This document shows, piece by piece, positions 24,627 to 36,963 of a DNA stretch of 64,000 nucleotides (position 1 is its first letter; each line of letters begins with the position of its first letter). The notes under the pieces were generated by a model. That model did not search any database. It was not told the DNA's origin and saw only the letters and a program-made list of their open reading frames with translations. The translations under genes were made by a program, and so were the position numbers. Origin of the DNA: Pyronema omphalodes (lineage: Eukaryota > Ascomycota > Pezizomycetes > Pezizales > Pyronemataceae); the NCBI GenBank assembly GCA_024516155.1, contig JAJJXM010000003.1, positions 1,302,001 through 1,366,000 on the forward strand. Direction: 5' to 3'.

Positions 24627-25191
24627 TTTCTTTTTCTCTTTATTCTTTTTCTTTCTCTTTTTCTTTCTTCCTTTCTTTCTCTTTTTCTTTCTGTTTTTTC
24701 TTTCTCTTCTTTCTTTCTTCCTTTCTTTCTCTTTTTCTTTCTGTTTTTTCTTTCTCTTCTTTCTTTCGCTTTTTTCTTTCTCTTTTTTCTTTCTCTTTTT
24801 TCTTTCTCTTTTTTCTTTCTCTTTTTTCTTTCTCTTTTTCTTTCTCTTTTTCTTTCTCTTTTTTCTTTCTCTTTTTCTTTCTCTTTTTCTTTCTCTTTTT
24901 TCTTTCTCTTTTTTCTTTCTCTTTTTTCTTTCTCTTTTTCTTCTCTTTTTTCTTTCTCTTTTTTCTTTCGCATTTTTCTTTCGCATTTTTCTTTCGCATT
25001 TTTCTTTCGCATTTTTCTTTCGCTTTTTTCTTTCGCTTTTTTCTTTCGCTTTTTTCTTTCGCTTTTTTCTTTCGCTTTTTTCTTTCGCTTTTTTCTTTCG
25101 CTTTTTTCTTTCGCTTTTTTCTTTCGCTTTTTTCTTTCGCTTTTTTCTTTCGCTTTTTCTTGCGCATTTTTATTTTCTTGCTCATTTTCTT
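24627..25191. repeat. Polypyrimidine 13-bp minisatellite
   Basis: Almost pure C/T on the plus strand for about 565 bp. From about 24770 it resolves into 13-bp units, first TTTTTTCTTTCTC, then four TTTTTCTTTCGCA, then about a dozen TTTTTTCTTTCGC. The long open frames on both strands (FFLFFLSLF and KRERKKRKKK) are artefacts. The tract has mirror symmetry suited to triplex DNA. Confidence 0.9.
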
Positions 25192-25611
25192 TTTCATCTG
25201 GCCACGGCCACGAAGAGCTCATTTGCTTCGGGAAGCCAAGCCCATTGCTTGGGAGTAATTCCCTGTGGCTAATTAATCTGCGATTCAATGTTTAGATCAA
25301 CTGTTACAAGTGTTAATAGTGAAGGCGACTGATTTCAATGCGGACATTCTCAACACTCGGGGATTTCACCAGGTAACTCCCATGCTTTAAGGGTCAGGCT
25401 GTGGGTGAAGTTCTACATTTTGAATGCTACGGTCGTTAGCCCCTTTTCAGGCTGCCGCTAATCCTGTATACTCAGGTTGGCACACTGCTGACTAACACAC
25501 AGATTAGAATGGTTGGAGAACAACTTCTGAATGAGGACTATTGTGCTATAGCCGCATCACATGTTGATATGCTGGTGGATATAAAAATGAGAAGTCTTGA
25601 GGTATAATCGT
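25192..25611. other. Sequence between polypyrimidine tract and LINE
   Basis: No gene is supported. Confidence 0.3.
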
Positions 25612-25624
25612 ACAACATGCTATC

Positions 25625-27540
25625 CAATCTAACCGGGAATATGACTGGCAATGGCAGAGTGGACTTGGAGCACTTTCACGGCTTGCTGGCTTACTTCAAT
25701 ACCTGGGAGCATGGCTATCTCCCACAGACACAGTCAAGGACACAGCCCAACCAACCATGACACCTTGGGAGAAGAGCGGCATCCATACCGAAATTGAGGA
25801 AATCCCAAAAGAAGACGCCGCCAGAATACACATAAACAGACTGCAAGAACTACAAGTGGAAGAAAACAATATCATTATATACACTGACGGCTCATCGAAG
25901 GAAGATCAGACAGGGGCTGGAGTCTACATTCCTCATGGACTCCCACAAATAATCAAAACCACGATACCGATGGGAGAAACCAGTGAGGTCTATGATGCAG
26001 AACTTCGAGCAATACTTGAAGGCCTTGAACAGGCTGCATCATTTATCAAGCGACACAAGGTATCCAATCGCCATATCTACATCTTTAGTGACAACCAGTC
26101 AGCAATCCGTAAGATAAGACACCTCCAAAGGGGACCCGGCCAATATATTGCTCGATGCATCCATGAAATTACAAAAACCCCGATGAAATTCAACACTGAA
26201 ATAACAATCTCATGGGTACCGGGACACAGATAAATCCGAGGAAATGAGATGGCAGATGACCTCGCCAAAGCTGCAACCTCTCAGAAACCGGACCGCACAC
26301 CTGTGGTATCCATCTCCTGGCTCAAGAGACAAACCCGAGGCCAGAAACTGAAGGAGTGGAAGGAATGGTATGAACAACAAAAACAGCCAAAAACATACAA
26401 ATCACTTCATTTAAAACAGCTAGACATTGCATACACAAATACCACCCGCAAAATCTCATCAGCCATCCTAGGCCTGCGAACCGGTCATGGATATTTTTTG
26501 GATCACCTATCAAAGACGAACTCTGAAAAATATCCTTCACCCAGATGCACCTGTCCAATGCAACCCCCACAAACACCCAAACATCTCATCCCAGGCTGCA
26601 CAAAATACCAAGTACAGAGGAATAAACTCCGCCGCGAACTGAAACTTCACAGGAACCACCCTGTACCACTCCAAGTGATACTCCACTCTCCTGCTGGAAC
26701 CAAGGCCCTTACCACTATGATCTCTACTAACAAGATTGCCACCGCAGAGTGGATACAGGTACAGGTAAGTAATGCTCCCGCTATGGAAGATGACCCGGAA
26801 GGAAGGAGAATAGGCTGGGGAACACTGATCGAATCTGAGAACGAGCACGAAGGGGTTCGGAGCGAATAAGACGAATAATGCTGTAAAAAAAAAAAAAGAA
26901 ACCTGAAGACAGATACATAATTATGTACATAGAGAGCCGAAGAACAGCAAGAGTGAGAAAGGGTAGCGCGCGAGAAAGGCAAAAGAGAAGAAGTGAGAGG
27001 AAGAAGAGGACAGGATGAGACAAAAGCTGAAGAGAGAGGTGAAAGGAGAGGTCTAAAAAGAAGGGGGAAAAGTCGAGGGGCGAAAGGAAAGAGGCGGAGT
27101 GAAGTGATATCAAAGAGCAGAGAAGAGGAGCGAAGACCAGTGTAATGGAGCAGAGTAGAGAGGAGAAGAGAGGAGAGGAGCAGAGAGGATTGAAGTAGAG
27201 AGGCGACGAGAGAAGAGGAGAGTTAAGGAGAGTTAAGGAGAGCATAGGAGAGCAGAGGAGAGCAGAAGAGAGCAACGACAGGGTATGAATAACGAAGTGA
27301 GAGTGTAGAGTGCGAGTGCCGGGAGGGAAAAGAGCAAACAGGGCTCCAAAATGTAACGGCGAGAATGAAAACCAGCAGGAGGAAGAGAGGTGGCAACAGG
27401 CCCAAAAATGAAGTACGCTCTGGGGCGGATCCCAGCGAGACTCCAAGGTAACAGCTGGAGCCTTGAAATGTAATTAGACTGTGGCATACGTCATAACCTT
27501 AAGGTTGGGAACGTTCAAGAAAATCAAATCAAATCAAATC
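25625..27540 (+). mobile_element. 5'-truncated LINE with 13-bp target-site duplication
   Basis: ACAACATGCTATC occurs at 25612-25624 and again at 27541-27553, bounding a 1916-bp insertion. The insertion carries the 3' part of a Tad-like LINE ORF2 and ends in an (AAATC)n tail (about 27519-27540). The reverse transcriptase is missing through 5' truncation. The long 3' UTR (26870-27518) is purine-rich, with GAGAGGAG-type repeats on the plus strand. Confidence 0.88.
25757..26869 (+). pseudogene. LINE ORF2 fragment: RNase H and C-terminal zinc motif
   Basis: RNase H motifs appear in order: IYTDGSSKEDQTGAGVY (first Asp), VYDAELRAILEGLEQA (Glu), IYIFSDNQSAIRKI (Asp), and WVPGHR...GNEMADDLA (final Asp). 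A TAA replaces the codon between HR and IRGNE at 26231-26233, so the frame is broken by a single nonsense codon. The same frame then continues through WLKRQTRGQKLKEWKEWYEQ, a CxC...H...C zinc-knuckle-like motif (CTCPMQPPQTPKHLIPGC) and TAEWIQVQ. Coding similarity extends 5' of 25757 to about 25625 (WQWQSGLGALSRLAG). It is related to, but distinct from, the fragment at 6.5-7.5 kb. Confidence 0.85.
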
Positions 27541-27553
27541 ACAACATGCTATC

Positions 27554-29668
27554 GTTGCCTAGAAGGGATAGACTATGAGAGTGATGGAAACGATAGGAAC
27601 TATGGAAACTACTGAAATTATACATAGAATGCATAAAAATTATCTGTAACGACATACCTGAACTATCTAGGTTTCTACTGTCACTGCTGATGCCAGTACA
27701 TATTTGTGTCCATGTTGGTGTTGATGATAAGTTAAGAATAAGTTGATATAACTTTCCAATTTGGAACGGTAGCAAGAGATATCAAAAAAGTCATGAAAAG
27801 GGCTAAGAGCACCAAAAGAGCTACAAGAACCATAAAAGATTACTAGGGCAAGAGAGAGCTATCTAAAACTCCACACAAAGCAACAGTGGGTGGACATAAA
27901 TCCCACAGGCTGACCGCTCGGGACGATCTGGTTGATCTTATCATCCTTTTATCTTATCAATCTGTGAGGCTGATCAAGGTTATATCAGTAGCATATGCTA
28001 GCAAAGACAAAAACAAAGGATCATGTTACATACAAGTGAAGCACTTACGGTTCTGTGATGCGCCTCTGTCAGTGTTTTAGTCAGCGGTGTGGCTGTGTCA
28101 TTGTGGCGACAATTTATTTTGGTAGGTGGGCACTCTTCCTCTGTTGCACTGTTGCGTTGCAACAAATGAAAAGCGAAAAGTGAAAAGCTAATTAAGACTG
28201 CAAAGGTTTTTTGTCCCTCCATGTACAGATGCGTTGCCATGATTATTTCAAGTACCGAGATTTTCTGTCCCTATTCGCGTGTGTTATTCATTCGCGCGTG
28301 TTCTTGAGCCACAAGTGAGACTTAGTCATCCACTTTTTGTGAGGGGGTGACGAGCATTGTAGACCGGTTGGGCATTTAGAAACACGATGCCCCAAGAGAC
28401 GGGCATTGTAGACCTTTGCTCCTTTTAAAATAATTCAATATTTGTGAATTCTATTATTGACACTAATGTCATGCACTCCTACAAATCAGCTCACACCCGA
28501 TTCTGCAACCCACCAGCGAACCTCCACTGAAAATAAGCCAATGTAAGAAAACAACCTCTGTTGAGGCTTCTTGTGAGTGTCGATTACTTATATGAAGTAC
28601 CTACATTCCTAGATACAATACCTTATTCCTTGACAGTGAATGGAACATGCAAGTCCGAAGATGAAGCTGAACGACGATTGCATTATCGTCATCAAAGATT
28701 CATCCCTTCCTGTAGCAGAGTTATCTTCTTACAATCACACTAGGGGGAAATAGATACTTACAAGAATTGTGGGACTGCAATGGGGAAGCATGGGATTCGC
28801 GAATGGCGAGCTGCTAATGCTGCATCGAGGGTCAGTGCAGAGACAAAGCTGCCTGGCAGCAATAGAGCAGGGAAACGCTGGTTAACTGCCAGGAGAAGTG
28901 ACAACGGAGCGCTGTAGATTCTGGGTCAGAGGTCAAACCAGAAAAAACGCTGTCTCATAGATGTGCAATGGGGGAGCACTGGAGGTTTGCCCGGAGAGCT
29001 GAGCTTATCGGGGTGGGAGAGCGCAGAGAAGGAACGCGGAAAGGACATTCAGAGGGCAGTTGGGAGCTTGAGCCAAGAACTCAACGTCATAGGAACATTG
29101 CGGGAAAAACACTAGGGCATACTAGCTTGGATGTGGAATGTTTTTAGCCTTGACAGTGCTATTGATGCCAGATTTTTGTTGACACCATGAATGCTTTTCC
29201 TTTGTGCATCTTATTTCTTCCATGATTTATTGATTGAATTAATTTTGTCAATTGGTTAAACTTTTTATTTCTGTTATTGGTATACGAAAAGAGGGAGAAG
29301 ACAGGTTTTTTCTTTTATTTTTGACAGTCTTGTGTATTCGGGATCTTTTGTTTGTAGTTCACGAAACTTCGTGAAAGGCAAATATCAGGTAGATTGTCAT
29401 GGTGTTGAGGTGTGTTGAAGATTGCTTGCCATCAGTGCATGTGTTTGAGGTGTCTGAATATTACCGAGACCACAGATATGTGTATCACCTTTCCAATGCA
29501 TGATACCCACGATGCCGCTGGTCTGTTGACTGAATCCCACGTCGTCGTAGCAAGCAAACCATGGTGCAACGCTATGGTGGGGAGGTCACTATGTCCTTCA
29601 ATGTACACTACGTTCTCGCGGCACAGACACTACACACACCAGAAAAACGTAACGTAGGGCTAATCATG
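27554..29668. other. Gene-free stretch
   Basis: No coding region, RNA gene or clear repeat is supported. Short frames around 28561-28743 and 29412-29657 have no recognisable product. Confidence 0.3.
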
Positions 29669-29670
29669 TA

Positions 29671-29750
29671 CGAGGTGCTGGACAAAAGTGACCGTCACCC
29701 CGCGCGGCGCTTAGCACAGAAAAGTGACGGTCACTTTTGTCACGGTACCG
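29671..29750. mobile_element. 80-bp TA-flanked hairpin (miniature transposon candidate)
   Basis: An exact 18-base inverted repeat, GACAAAAGTGACCGTCAC (29681-29698) and its complement (29724-29741), surrounds a 25-base GC-rich loop. The outer 10 bases are weaker inverted matches (CGAGGTGCTG against CGGTACCGT). TA dinucleotides sit immediately outside (29669-29670 and 29751-29752), as expected of Tc1/mariner-type insertion. Each arm also contains its own GTGACsGTCAC palindrome. Confidence 0.5.
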
Positions 29751-29752
29751 TA

Positions 29753-32700
29753 TACTCAGGTTGGATTGCTTGCATCGGAGAGGGCCACCAACACAAGGTT
29801 TCACTCTAAGTTCTACAGCATTAAGTCGAATCTTTGGAAAATATCTCTTCCTGTCGGAAACTTTGTCGATTCTAGGTTCGGCTACTTGATGATCGTTTCT
29901 GAGCACACTCGAGAGATTCTTAGATAAATTCAAGGATATTTCCGTACAATATTACTGGAGGCGAGGGTTTGTTTTGAAAGACCATAGAAAATGAAAATGA
30001 GAAAAAATTGCTAAAGTTGGTTAGAAATATACCTTTTCTTATGAATGCATCAATGAAGACAAACAAAATACGTAGCACCGTGATCCGATGCACTCATGGA
30101 GTACTGAAGTTTATGAGAACTATGTATACTATTTTTAGGCACCAGTGTAAGAGACTATTCATGATTATGGCTGAACTAGAGATTTAAAAAGCGATTCATT
30201 ACGAGCAGAAACATTATTTTGCCTACCCAAAATAAATTTTGCCTTTCAACCACCGTTCGCGCTATAAATTGTCGAGTCAGTTTAGATTCCCATTCACGCA
30301 GCCAATTTCACAACTTTTAACAGCCGTGAAGAACTCACGTTGGATTGCATCACCATTCATCATCTCAAAATTACACAAGCATTTCTCGTGTCTGTCGGAA
30401 GCAACACGCACGGTTGGTAGTTTTAGAGGATAATGCTGATTTTACCACTGGAAATATTGGTTATCAAAGACCGCTTCTGCTTAGCGAATGAATTTTTATT
30501 CTATAGATTATATATCTAAATCCCAGGTTACTTCAAGCTGCCATAACTTCCCTCTGCAGCGCCATACTTAATCATTTTTTTTTTGTCATTTCACTAGGAA
30601 CATTTGACAGGCTCTTCTGTGCATGCGATGCGCCTGCATTATAAAGGTTGTAACAGAAACGGGTTCGGTACTAATCAGCACTTTACACCTAGTCCAAGCG
30701 ACAACAATGGCGACAGATTGTAACTGTGGAGGCCGGCCGAAGGCCGGCCACAAAGCACACAATCTCTTGTAAGGATACATAGGGATACAGCTACACACAG
30801 CTACCCGTCGCGATATCCCTATTCCATCCTCGTGATATGGCTCGTGATAGAAACTCCGGATAAGTCTTTTCCCTTGGTGAGTTACATACCAAGACACGGT
30901 ATGGTACATATGGTATGGAATATGCGGGTATGCAGATATGCGGGTATGCACCGGCGCGAAGCGAAGCGAAGCAAAGCGAAGCCCGATATGATACGGTAGG
31001 GCTTAAAGATCCTTTCCGTATAAGGCTATGGCGAAGAGAAAATGAGGAATGCGGGTATGCGGGTATGCGCGCGATAGGGCTTGATGAAGGATACAGAAGG
31101 ATACAGAAGGATATGTACATACATACAGCTACCCGCGCGCGCTATCCCTTGTGATGGTGAGCACGATGACCCGACCGGCTGTGTTGATGTCAACGCGGTC
31201 TATCTTGTTAAGATGAACTTGAATGCATCGGGTCCTTGGTATGAAATAGAAATAAAATAAAAATAGATAGTAATAGATTAATAGAATATGGGGCTACTGT
31301 ATCGTCTATATATGTACATATGAACTGGTAACCGAGGACTGTACATAGCATAGCATAGCATAGCATAGCATAGCATACATGTACATACCTATTTTTTCTG
31401 TGTATGCTATATACCTCCCACCTGTGCCATTCCGAAAAATCAGCAAATAAACATACTACAATCGAAAACTCCATATGAAATCTTAAAACAATACCTCACC
31501 TCACCGCAATATACTTCATACAAAACATACAAAACATACAAAACATACAAAATATACGCACATCATTTCATCAAGCTCCAAATTTAACTTGTACAGTCTG
31601 TACAGTCTGTAACTAAATTCGTCGTCGCTTGGACCCTGTCTACCCTGTCTATCCTGTCTATCCTGCGCTATCTTATCCTGTCTATGTCTTGTCCTGAATT
31701 AGCTGGCTGCTGGCCGCTGCTGCTTTCGGTTGCGGTGCACACTCGCTGCACTCGGTTGCGTTCATTGCGCTAGTGATAGCGTGTGGCATACATGTGATCC
31801 TGATTACAGGTCGAGCTGTAGCCGTGCACTGTTGACTTGGTCACTATGGTTATGTTAATCACGTTCACCACGTTAATCACCGACCAATTTGACTTGTATG
31901 TATGGCGAGTTATGAGTTGTGAGTTGAGCGGAGATGGGGATGAGAATGAGGATGAGGATGGGGATGTATGACATGCTCGCTTCTCGAATATGTATCGCTT
32001 GGTGTTATGGTGCTACATACATATGGTGACAATAAAGGCTTGGCTGTGAACCGAAGACGGATTTCAAGGCTGAGGATATTAAGGCTGCAGATGACGGGAG
32101 TTATATAGCAGATGAAACCTACATAGACATAAGTTGAGATCTCGAGTATGTATGCATAACGGGTGAGGTGTGAGTTGTGGGGTATGATTCTAGGGATAGA
32201 CTGATACAGAAACTGATAGACATATATATATATATATATACACCAAAACTCTTCAGTTTCATCTCGCAATATGTATATCTTTAACTTCAACAACCAATGT
32301 TTATCAACCATACCAATGAAGCTCCTATATGTACATCTTAATGTTACCAGAATATCATGCGAATATTATTAAGGAGACTATAGCGTTCCGGCGCTGTATG
32401 TAGTCCATATCGGAAATCGGGTATGCGTATGCTGAACTACGTGCGACTTGTTGACTAGAGGAATCTAGAAGTATCTCTTGTGTACTTTATTTATTGATAG
32501 ATAGATTTATTGATTGATTGTTTTATGAATTAACTTGAAACAAATTCCCATTTCTTGTTTTGTTTTGGCGGGATAAATGATACGGAAATAATAAGGCTCA
32601 GTAAGGCACGATAAGGCACAAGAGAGGCAATATGGTAAGAAATATGAAACATCACGCCTAGGCTTTGCATTCTCCCCAACAAGGCAGGCAAAGCTATAGG

Positions 32701-33409
32701 AAGATAGAGATCTGTAGTCAACCTGTGACGACACACAAATAATCCCCACCCTATACCCTATACCCTACATTATCCTCCATATCTCGTATGATTTCCTCAT
32801 GTTGGTATGTAATGGTAACTATAGATGACATATAAAGAAGTGTTGTAAAAGTGATTTACGTCTCCATGACCACATTTAGGTGTACATGCCTTCTCTCAAT
32901 TGGGTTCGATGAGTTTTGATGGGCCTCGATGTGTTCCACTCGATCGAGCATTTTAGCGTGGTGGAATCATGATTGCTCACTCGGGTAGTTGTAATAAAAG
33001 GATGGAATGACGACAGCGACATGGAAATATCTATCATCATTCTTATATAAACGTCTATGGAATTGATCCTGAATACTTTATCAACATAGCTGGACAAGAA
33101 GGAACGAAGCACAGCACGGTGAAAGAAGCGATGGCTGCGGCGTACGAGGCCACGTGACTCGGTACCAAGGGTCCAAGACATATAGTTTTCATCTCGGTTC
33201 GGCAACCAATGATTATGCATAGTCTTTAGCTGAAGGGGCTAGCAACCGGTAATAGGTAACTTGTTGCTGGTAGCTTTTTAGTATGACCCGGAGATGTGGA
33301 AATTCAGAGAGAATGTAAATAGAATCATAACTAAATCCCGGGAAATCATAGCTTTTGGGTTATATGCACGTGATATGATATCTATCTTCAACGAGTTGGA
33401 TTGTGTAGA
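29753..33409. other. Gene-free stretch with short repeats
   Basis: No gene is supported. It contains a GGCCGGCC inverted repeat (30731-30749), repeated GCGGGTATGC and GCGAAGCGAAGC motifs (30930-31070), an ATAGCATAGC pentamer run (31346-31376), an ACAAAACAT run (31519-31552) and an (AT)n tract (32223-32240). The segment 33040-33400 matches the 3' flank of copy 4. Confidence 0.35.
33040..33409 (-). repeat. 3' flank block of copy 3 (matches 39150-39500 and 7600-7950)
   Basis: It shares GATTATGCATAGTCTTTAGC, the ACCGGTAATAGGTAAC-like stretch and ATGATATCTATCTT...AACGAGTTGGAT with 39.15-39.5 kb in the same orientation, and with 7.6-7.95 kb inverted. It is non-coding. Confidence 0.7.
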
Positions 33410-33890
33410 TGTGAAACGGGAATTCAAGAGAAAAGTGGAGATGGAGGAGTGTATTCATTGAGAACGATAGTGATTTAGATCTACGCGTCTGCAGAGGGAG
33501 ATATACCCAATGTGAAAACTCCACCTCCACGTGCCAGTCACGTAAGCCCTAAGTGCGGCCAAGACACCGGAACTGTTGTAGGCGACCTCTAACATATGAT
33601 TCTTTGGAGGAAGAGAAAGTACGTGGGATTTCCATGGTAGTTGTAAATACGCGCGTAAAGCTCCCTGATGTTTACAAGCAAAGGATAAATAAAGTTAGTT
33701 TTGATAGTTGTCAAAAGTCGCCTAGATTTCCGGTGTCTGGGCCACGCTTAGCGTTTACGTGACTGGCACGTGGAGTGCAGTTTCCACATTGGGTGTATCT
33801 CCCTCTGTAGACGTGTAGAGCGAGATCACCATCGTTCTCAATGCTTACACTCCTCCATCTCCACTTTTCTCTCGAGTTTCCGTTTGACGA
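33410..33890. mobile_element. Foldback / long terminal inverted repeat element
   Basis: Arms of about 175 bp, 33410-33586 and 33717-33890, are inverted copies at roughly 85 to 90 percent identity (for example AAAGTGGAGATGGAGGAGTG and CCACGTGCCAGTCACGTAA in both). The spacer is about 130 bp and non-coding. GAT occurs on both outer sides, a possible 3-bp target duplication. No transposase is present, so it is a MITE-like or foldback element lying at the end of the 3' flank of copy 3. Confidence 0.7.
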
Positions 33891-34139
33891 TAGTTTATCC
33901 TTCGGGGAAGGGATTTAAAAGTTTCAATAACATATTTGCTTGAAATTGTTCAAGGCACACGTCAACAAGAGGGATTTATCGTTATAGCACAGGTTTAGGA
34001 GAAAACAATCAACTTTTATAATTCGGAGTAAAAACAGAAAACTGCCGAAAAAAAAAAACATAAAAACAGTATAGAGAGTAAAGAAAAACCACATAATCAC
34101 CCCATTAAAGTATCTCTGCACCACAGTGCTAATAGTATC

Positions 34140-36963
34140 TCATCTCCAGATTCTATTCTTTAATCCCACCACAAATCTCCACCCTCTCCTAACCGTCTGC
34201 GCTAACATCTTCAGTAGCCCCCAGCTCTCCTCCTCTCGAAGATTAGCCCTCTTTGTGGCTCTCGTATCCACCATACTTCTCACGATATGGTTCTTCCCAA
34301 CCTCCTCAACATCTTCTTCTCTCTTCCTCTTTAGGATGCCTCGGCCGCAAATCCCATCTAACTTCACCGCATCACCTTGCCGGCCCTCTTTCCTCGGGGG
34401 ATTGAGCCTCTTCGAAGCTCCGGTACTGGCCTCATCAACCTTCGTATCATCATCCCACCGAACCTTCTTCAGAGTGCCGCGGCTCACATGTTTTTCTCCG
34501 CTCACCACGTCTCTGCGAGTCTCTTCCCTCCCGGTATTAGCTCTCTTCGGAGCTCTAGTACCCTCCTCATGAACCATAACATCCTCATCCCGCCTAACCC
34601 TCTTCAAAGTGCTGCGGGTCGCAATCCCATCCAACTTCGTCACATCCTGGCGAATCTCTTCCATACCGGCACTGAGTCTCTTCGAAGGTCTAGTGTCCTC
34701 CTCATACACCGTATCATTCTCATCCCGCCTAACCCTCTTCAGATTCTGGCGGCTTGCAACTCCATCTATGCTTGCCATGTTCTTGAGACTCTCTTTCCTG
34801 ACGGTATTAGATCTCTTCGGAGCTCTAGTATCCTCTTCATAAACCACAACATCGTCGTCCCACCTAACTCGCTTGCGAGTACCACGGCTCGTAATCCCAT
34901 CTGGCTTCGTCACATCCTGACGAATCTCTTTCATGCCGCCATTGATTTTCTTCACAGGCCAGGTATTCACCTCTTCCAATCCCGTATCCTGATCCCCGCG
35001 TTTCCTCTTCCCGCTCAAATATTCCTGATCATCTTCCTGAGAAAGTGTTCCTAGCTCCCCTCTAGGAATTTTATCTTCTTCAGTCAAAGCTTTCGGGACT
35101 CGGCGACGGTGGTGGTCGGGGGTTAGTGGACGCCTAATGGGTGCAATTCTGGGGCGACGAGGAATGGGATGGGTATCAGGGTTGAGACTTGTTGCTCTGG
35201 GAACTGCAGTAGCGGTGCTAATGGCCGAGGTTACTTGTGTAGTCTCGGTGGTAAGAGGGGTGGATGTGAGAAGTATTTCTTCTGGGACCAAAGAGATGTT
35301 TGGAAGTGGGTTGTAGGGCGCGAGGTTGGTGGGCAATGAGTCTTGAGCTGCGACTGTGGCTGCGGCTGCGGAGGGAATAATGGAGATGGAGGGAGAAGGT
35401 ATGGCTTCGATTGCTTTTGTAGCCTGGGTGGTGATAGAGGTGGATGTAAAATGCGTCTCTTGAGGAATCGAGGAGACAATTTGAGGTGGGCTGTTAGGTG
35501 CGGGGTTGGTGAGCAATAGGTCCTGAGCTGCAACTGTGGCTGCGGCTGCGGAGGGATCAATGGCGATTGTGGGAGAAGCCATGAGACCGGGCGATATGTC
35601 AAAGTCGGTCTCTATATCAAAAATAGCTGACGGCTCGGTAGCGTTTTCAGAGGGGGTGATAGTGGATGAAGATACGAAGGAGGTGTTTGTGATTACGCTG
35701 GGCTCGGTGGCAGAAATTGGAGGAGGAAGATTCTCAATGGTGGAATAGGCTGTGATATGATTGCCAGTTTCGATAGTAAAGATTGGAGAAGGAAAATTCT
35801 CTGTAGGAGGAAAAATGGAGATAAAACTGCCAGTTTCGACAGTGGAGGTTTGAAGGGGAGGATGTTCTATCGAGGGGAATGTCGGGCTGGGTTGCGCAGT
35901 TTCGAGAGTAAAGGCTGGAAGAGGAATATTCTCCATGGTGAAATACGTCGTGATGGGATTGGCAATTTCGGTAGTAAAAGTTGGAGGAGCAAGATTCTCC
36001 AAAGGGGGGAAAGTCGAGATATGAGTGGCAATTTCGATAGCAGAGGTTGGAACAGGAAGATTCTCCATAGGAGGGAAAGTCGGGATAGGATTAGGTACTC
36101 CTGGCTCGGATCTGGTAATGATGAAACCGAATTGCGAGTTCAGATCATCGGGAAAGGACTGCTGACTGGCTGTAGAATCATGATTCTGTCCAGTAGAGAA
36201 AAGAGAAGAACCAAAATCTGACGAAATAGCAGGCGGAAGAGAGCTACTCGGAATACCAGAATTCTGGGGTGCTGTCACATTCTGAACCGGAGCTAGAACA
36301 GTGCTGTTGGGAGCACCCGGTGTTATGGCAGTAGTTACAGGGCCAGTAGAGCTTTCTGGGTCGCAGATCAGGCCCTCCATCATGCCACAGAGAGCCGCCC
36401 AGCGGCCCTTCTTGTGAAGACGTTCGTCCTCATCATCTCCCTCATTACCGGAGTCATAGTTCTCGTAGATCTCCGCTTCCTCATCTTCCTCGTCGTACTC
36501 CAGTTTAGGGATGTCATCGTAGTTGTCATCTTCAGGCGGACGGACATATCCCAGAACTATTGCAAAGAAAAAAGAAACTGTTAGCAAAGATGTCCCTCCT
36601 TGGATTTCATATGAATAAAAGAAATTAGTGAAACTTACGAACGCGAAGTTGTTCATCATCCTCTTTCTCATCGGGCTCACTATCGGATCCATGAGGTGTT
36701 TCATCACGTTCCCAACGCAGATGGCCGAACTCTTCGTCGGCGGATTGATACCTGGTAGTACACCCTGCGCCCCATTTCGCCTTTTCTGTACGTCTTCCGG
36801 CTATCCTTTTCTTAATGATTTCGCGTTCCGGGTCGTCTCTGGTTTTCCTATTGCTTCGGTCAATAGAGTCGTGGTACTTCTTAGCCGCCGGCGAGCGGGT
36901 TAAGAGGTATTGCTCCAATGCATCGCTAAGCGACTGGAGAGAGTCGAGACCGCTAAGTGCCAT
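34140..36963 (-). CDS. Repeat-rich protein of unknown function, copy 3 of 4
   Basis: Exons 36963-36639 and 36556-34140 (82-bp intron) encode 913 residues. The layout is the same as in copies 1, 2 and 4. Exon 1 differs from copy 1 only at a few residues (KKYHDS, KKRIAGRR). Six 22-residue Ser/Thr/Pro repeats occupy residues 264-395 (bases 36092-35697). The central region is closest to copy 1 (shared PSAAAATVAAQDLL, NSPPQIVSSIPQETHFTST, PSPSISIIPSA). In fact that Pro/Ala/Gln segment is itself duplicated here (SAAAATVAAQD occurs twice). The basic C-terminal part has four degenerate units with KRVRW, KRVRR, KRVRR and KKVRW, then GILKRKREED and the invariant end. The block around GREETRRDVVSGEKHVSRG is shared with copy 1. 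Function unknown. Confidence 0.85.

Noticed and set aside
24533..25288. Long open frames on both strands over the polypyrimidine tract (FFLFF and KRERKKRKKK)
   Set aside because: Simple-sequence artefacts open in several frames on both strands.
28780..29120. Higher-complexity stretch that might be an old transposon coding fragment
   Set aside because: Stops in every frame and no recognisable motif; not reported as a feature.
32745..32768. CCCTATA repeats resembling telomeric sequence
   Set aside because: Only three imperfect units, not CCCTAA, and internal; no telomere signal.
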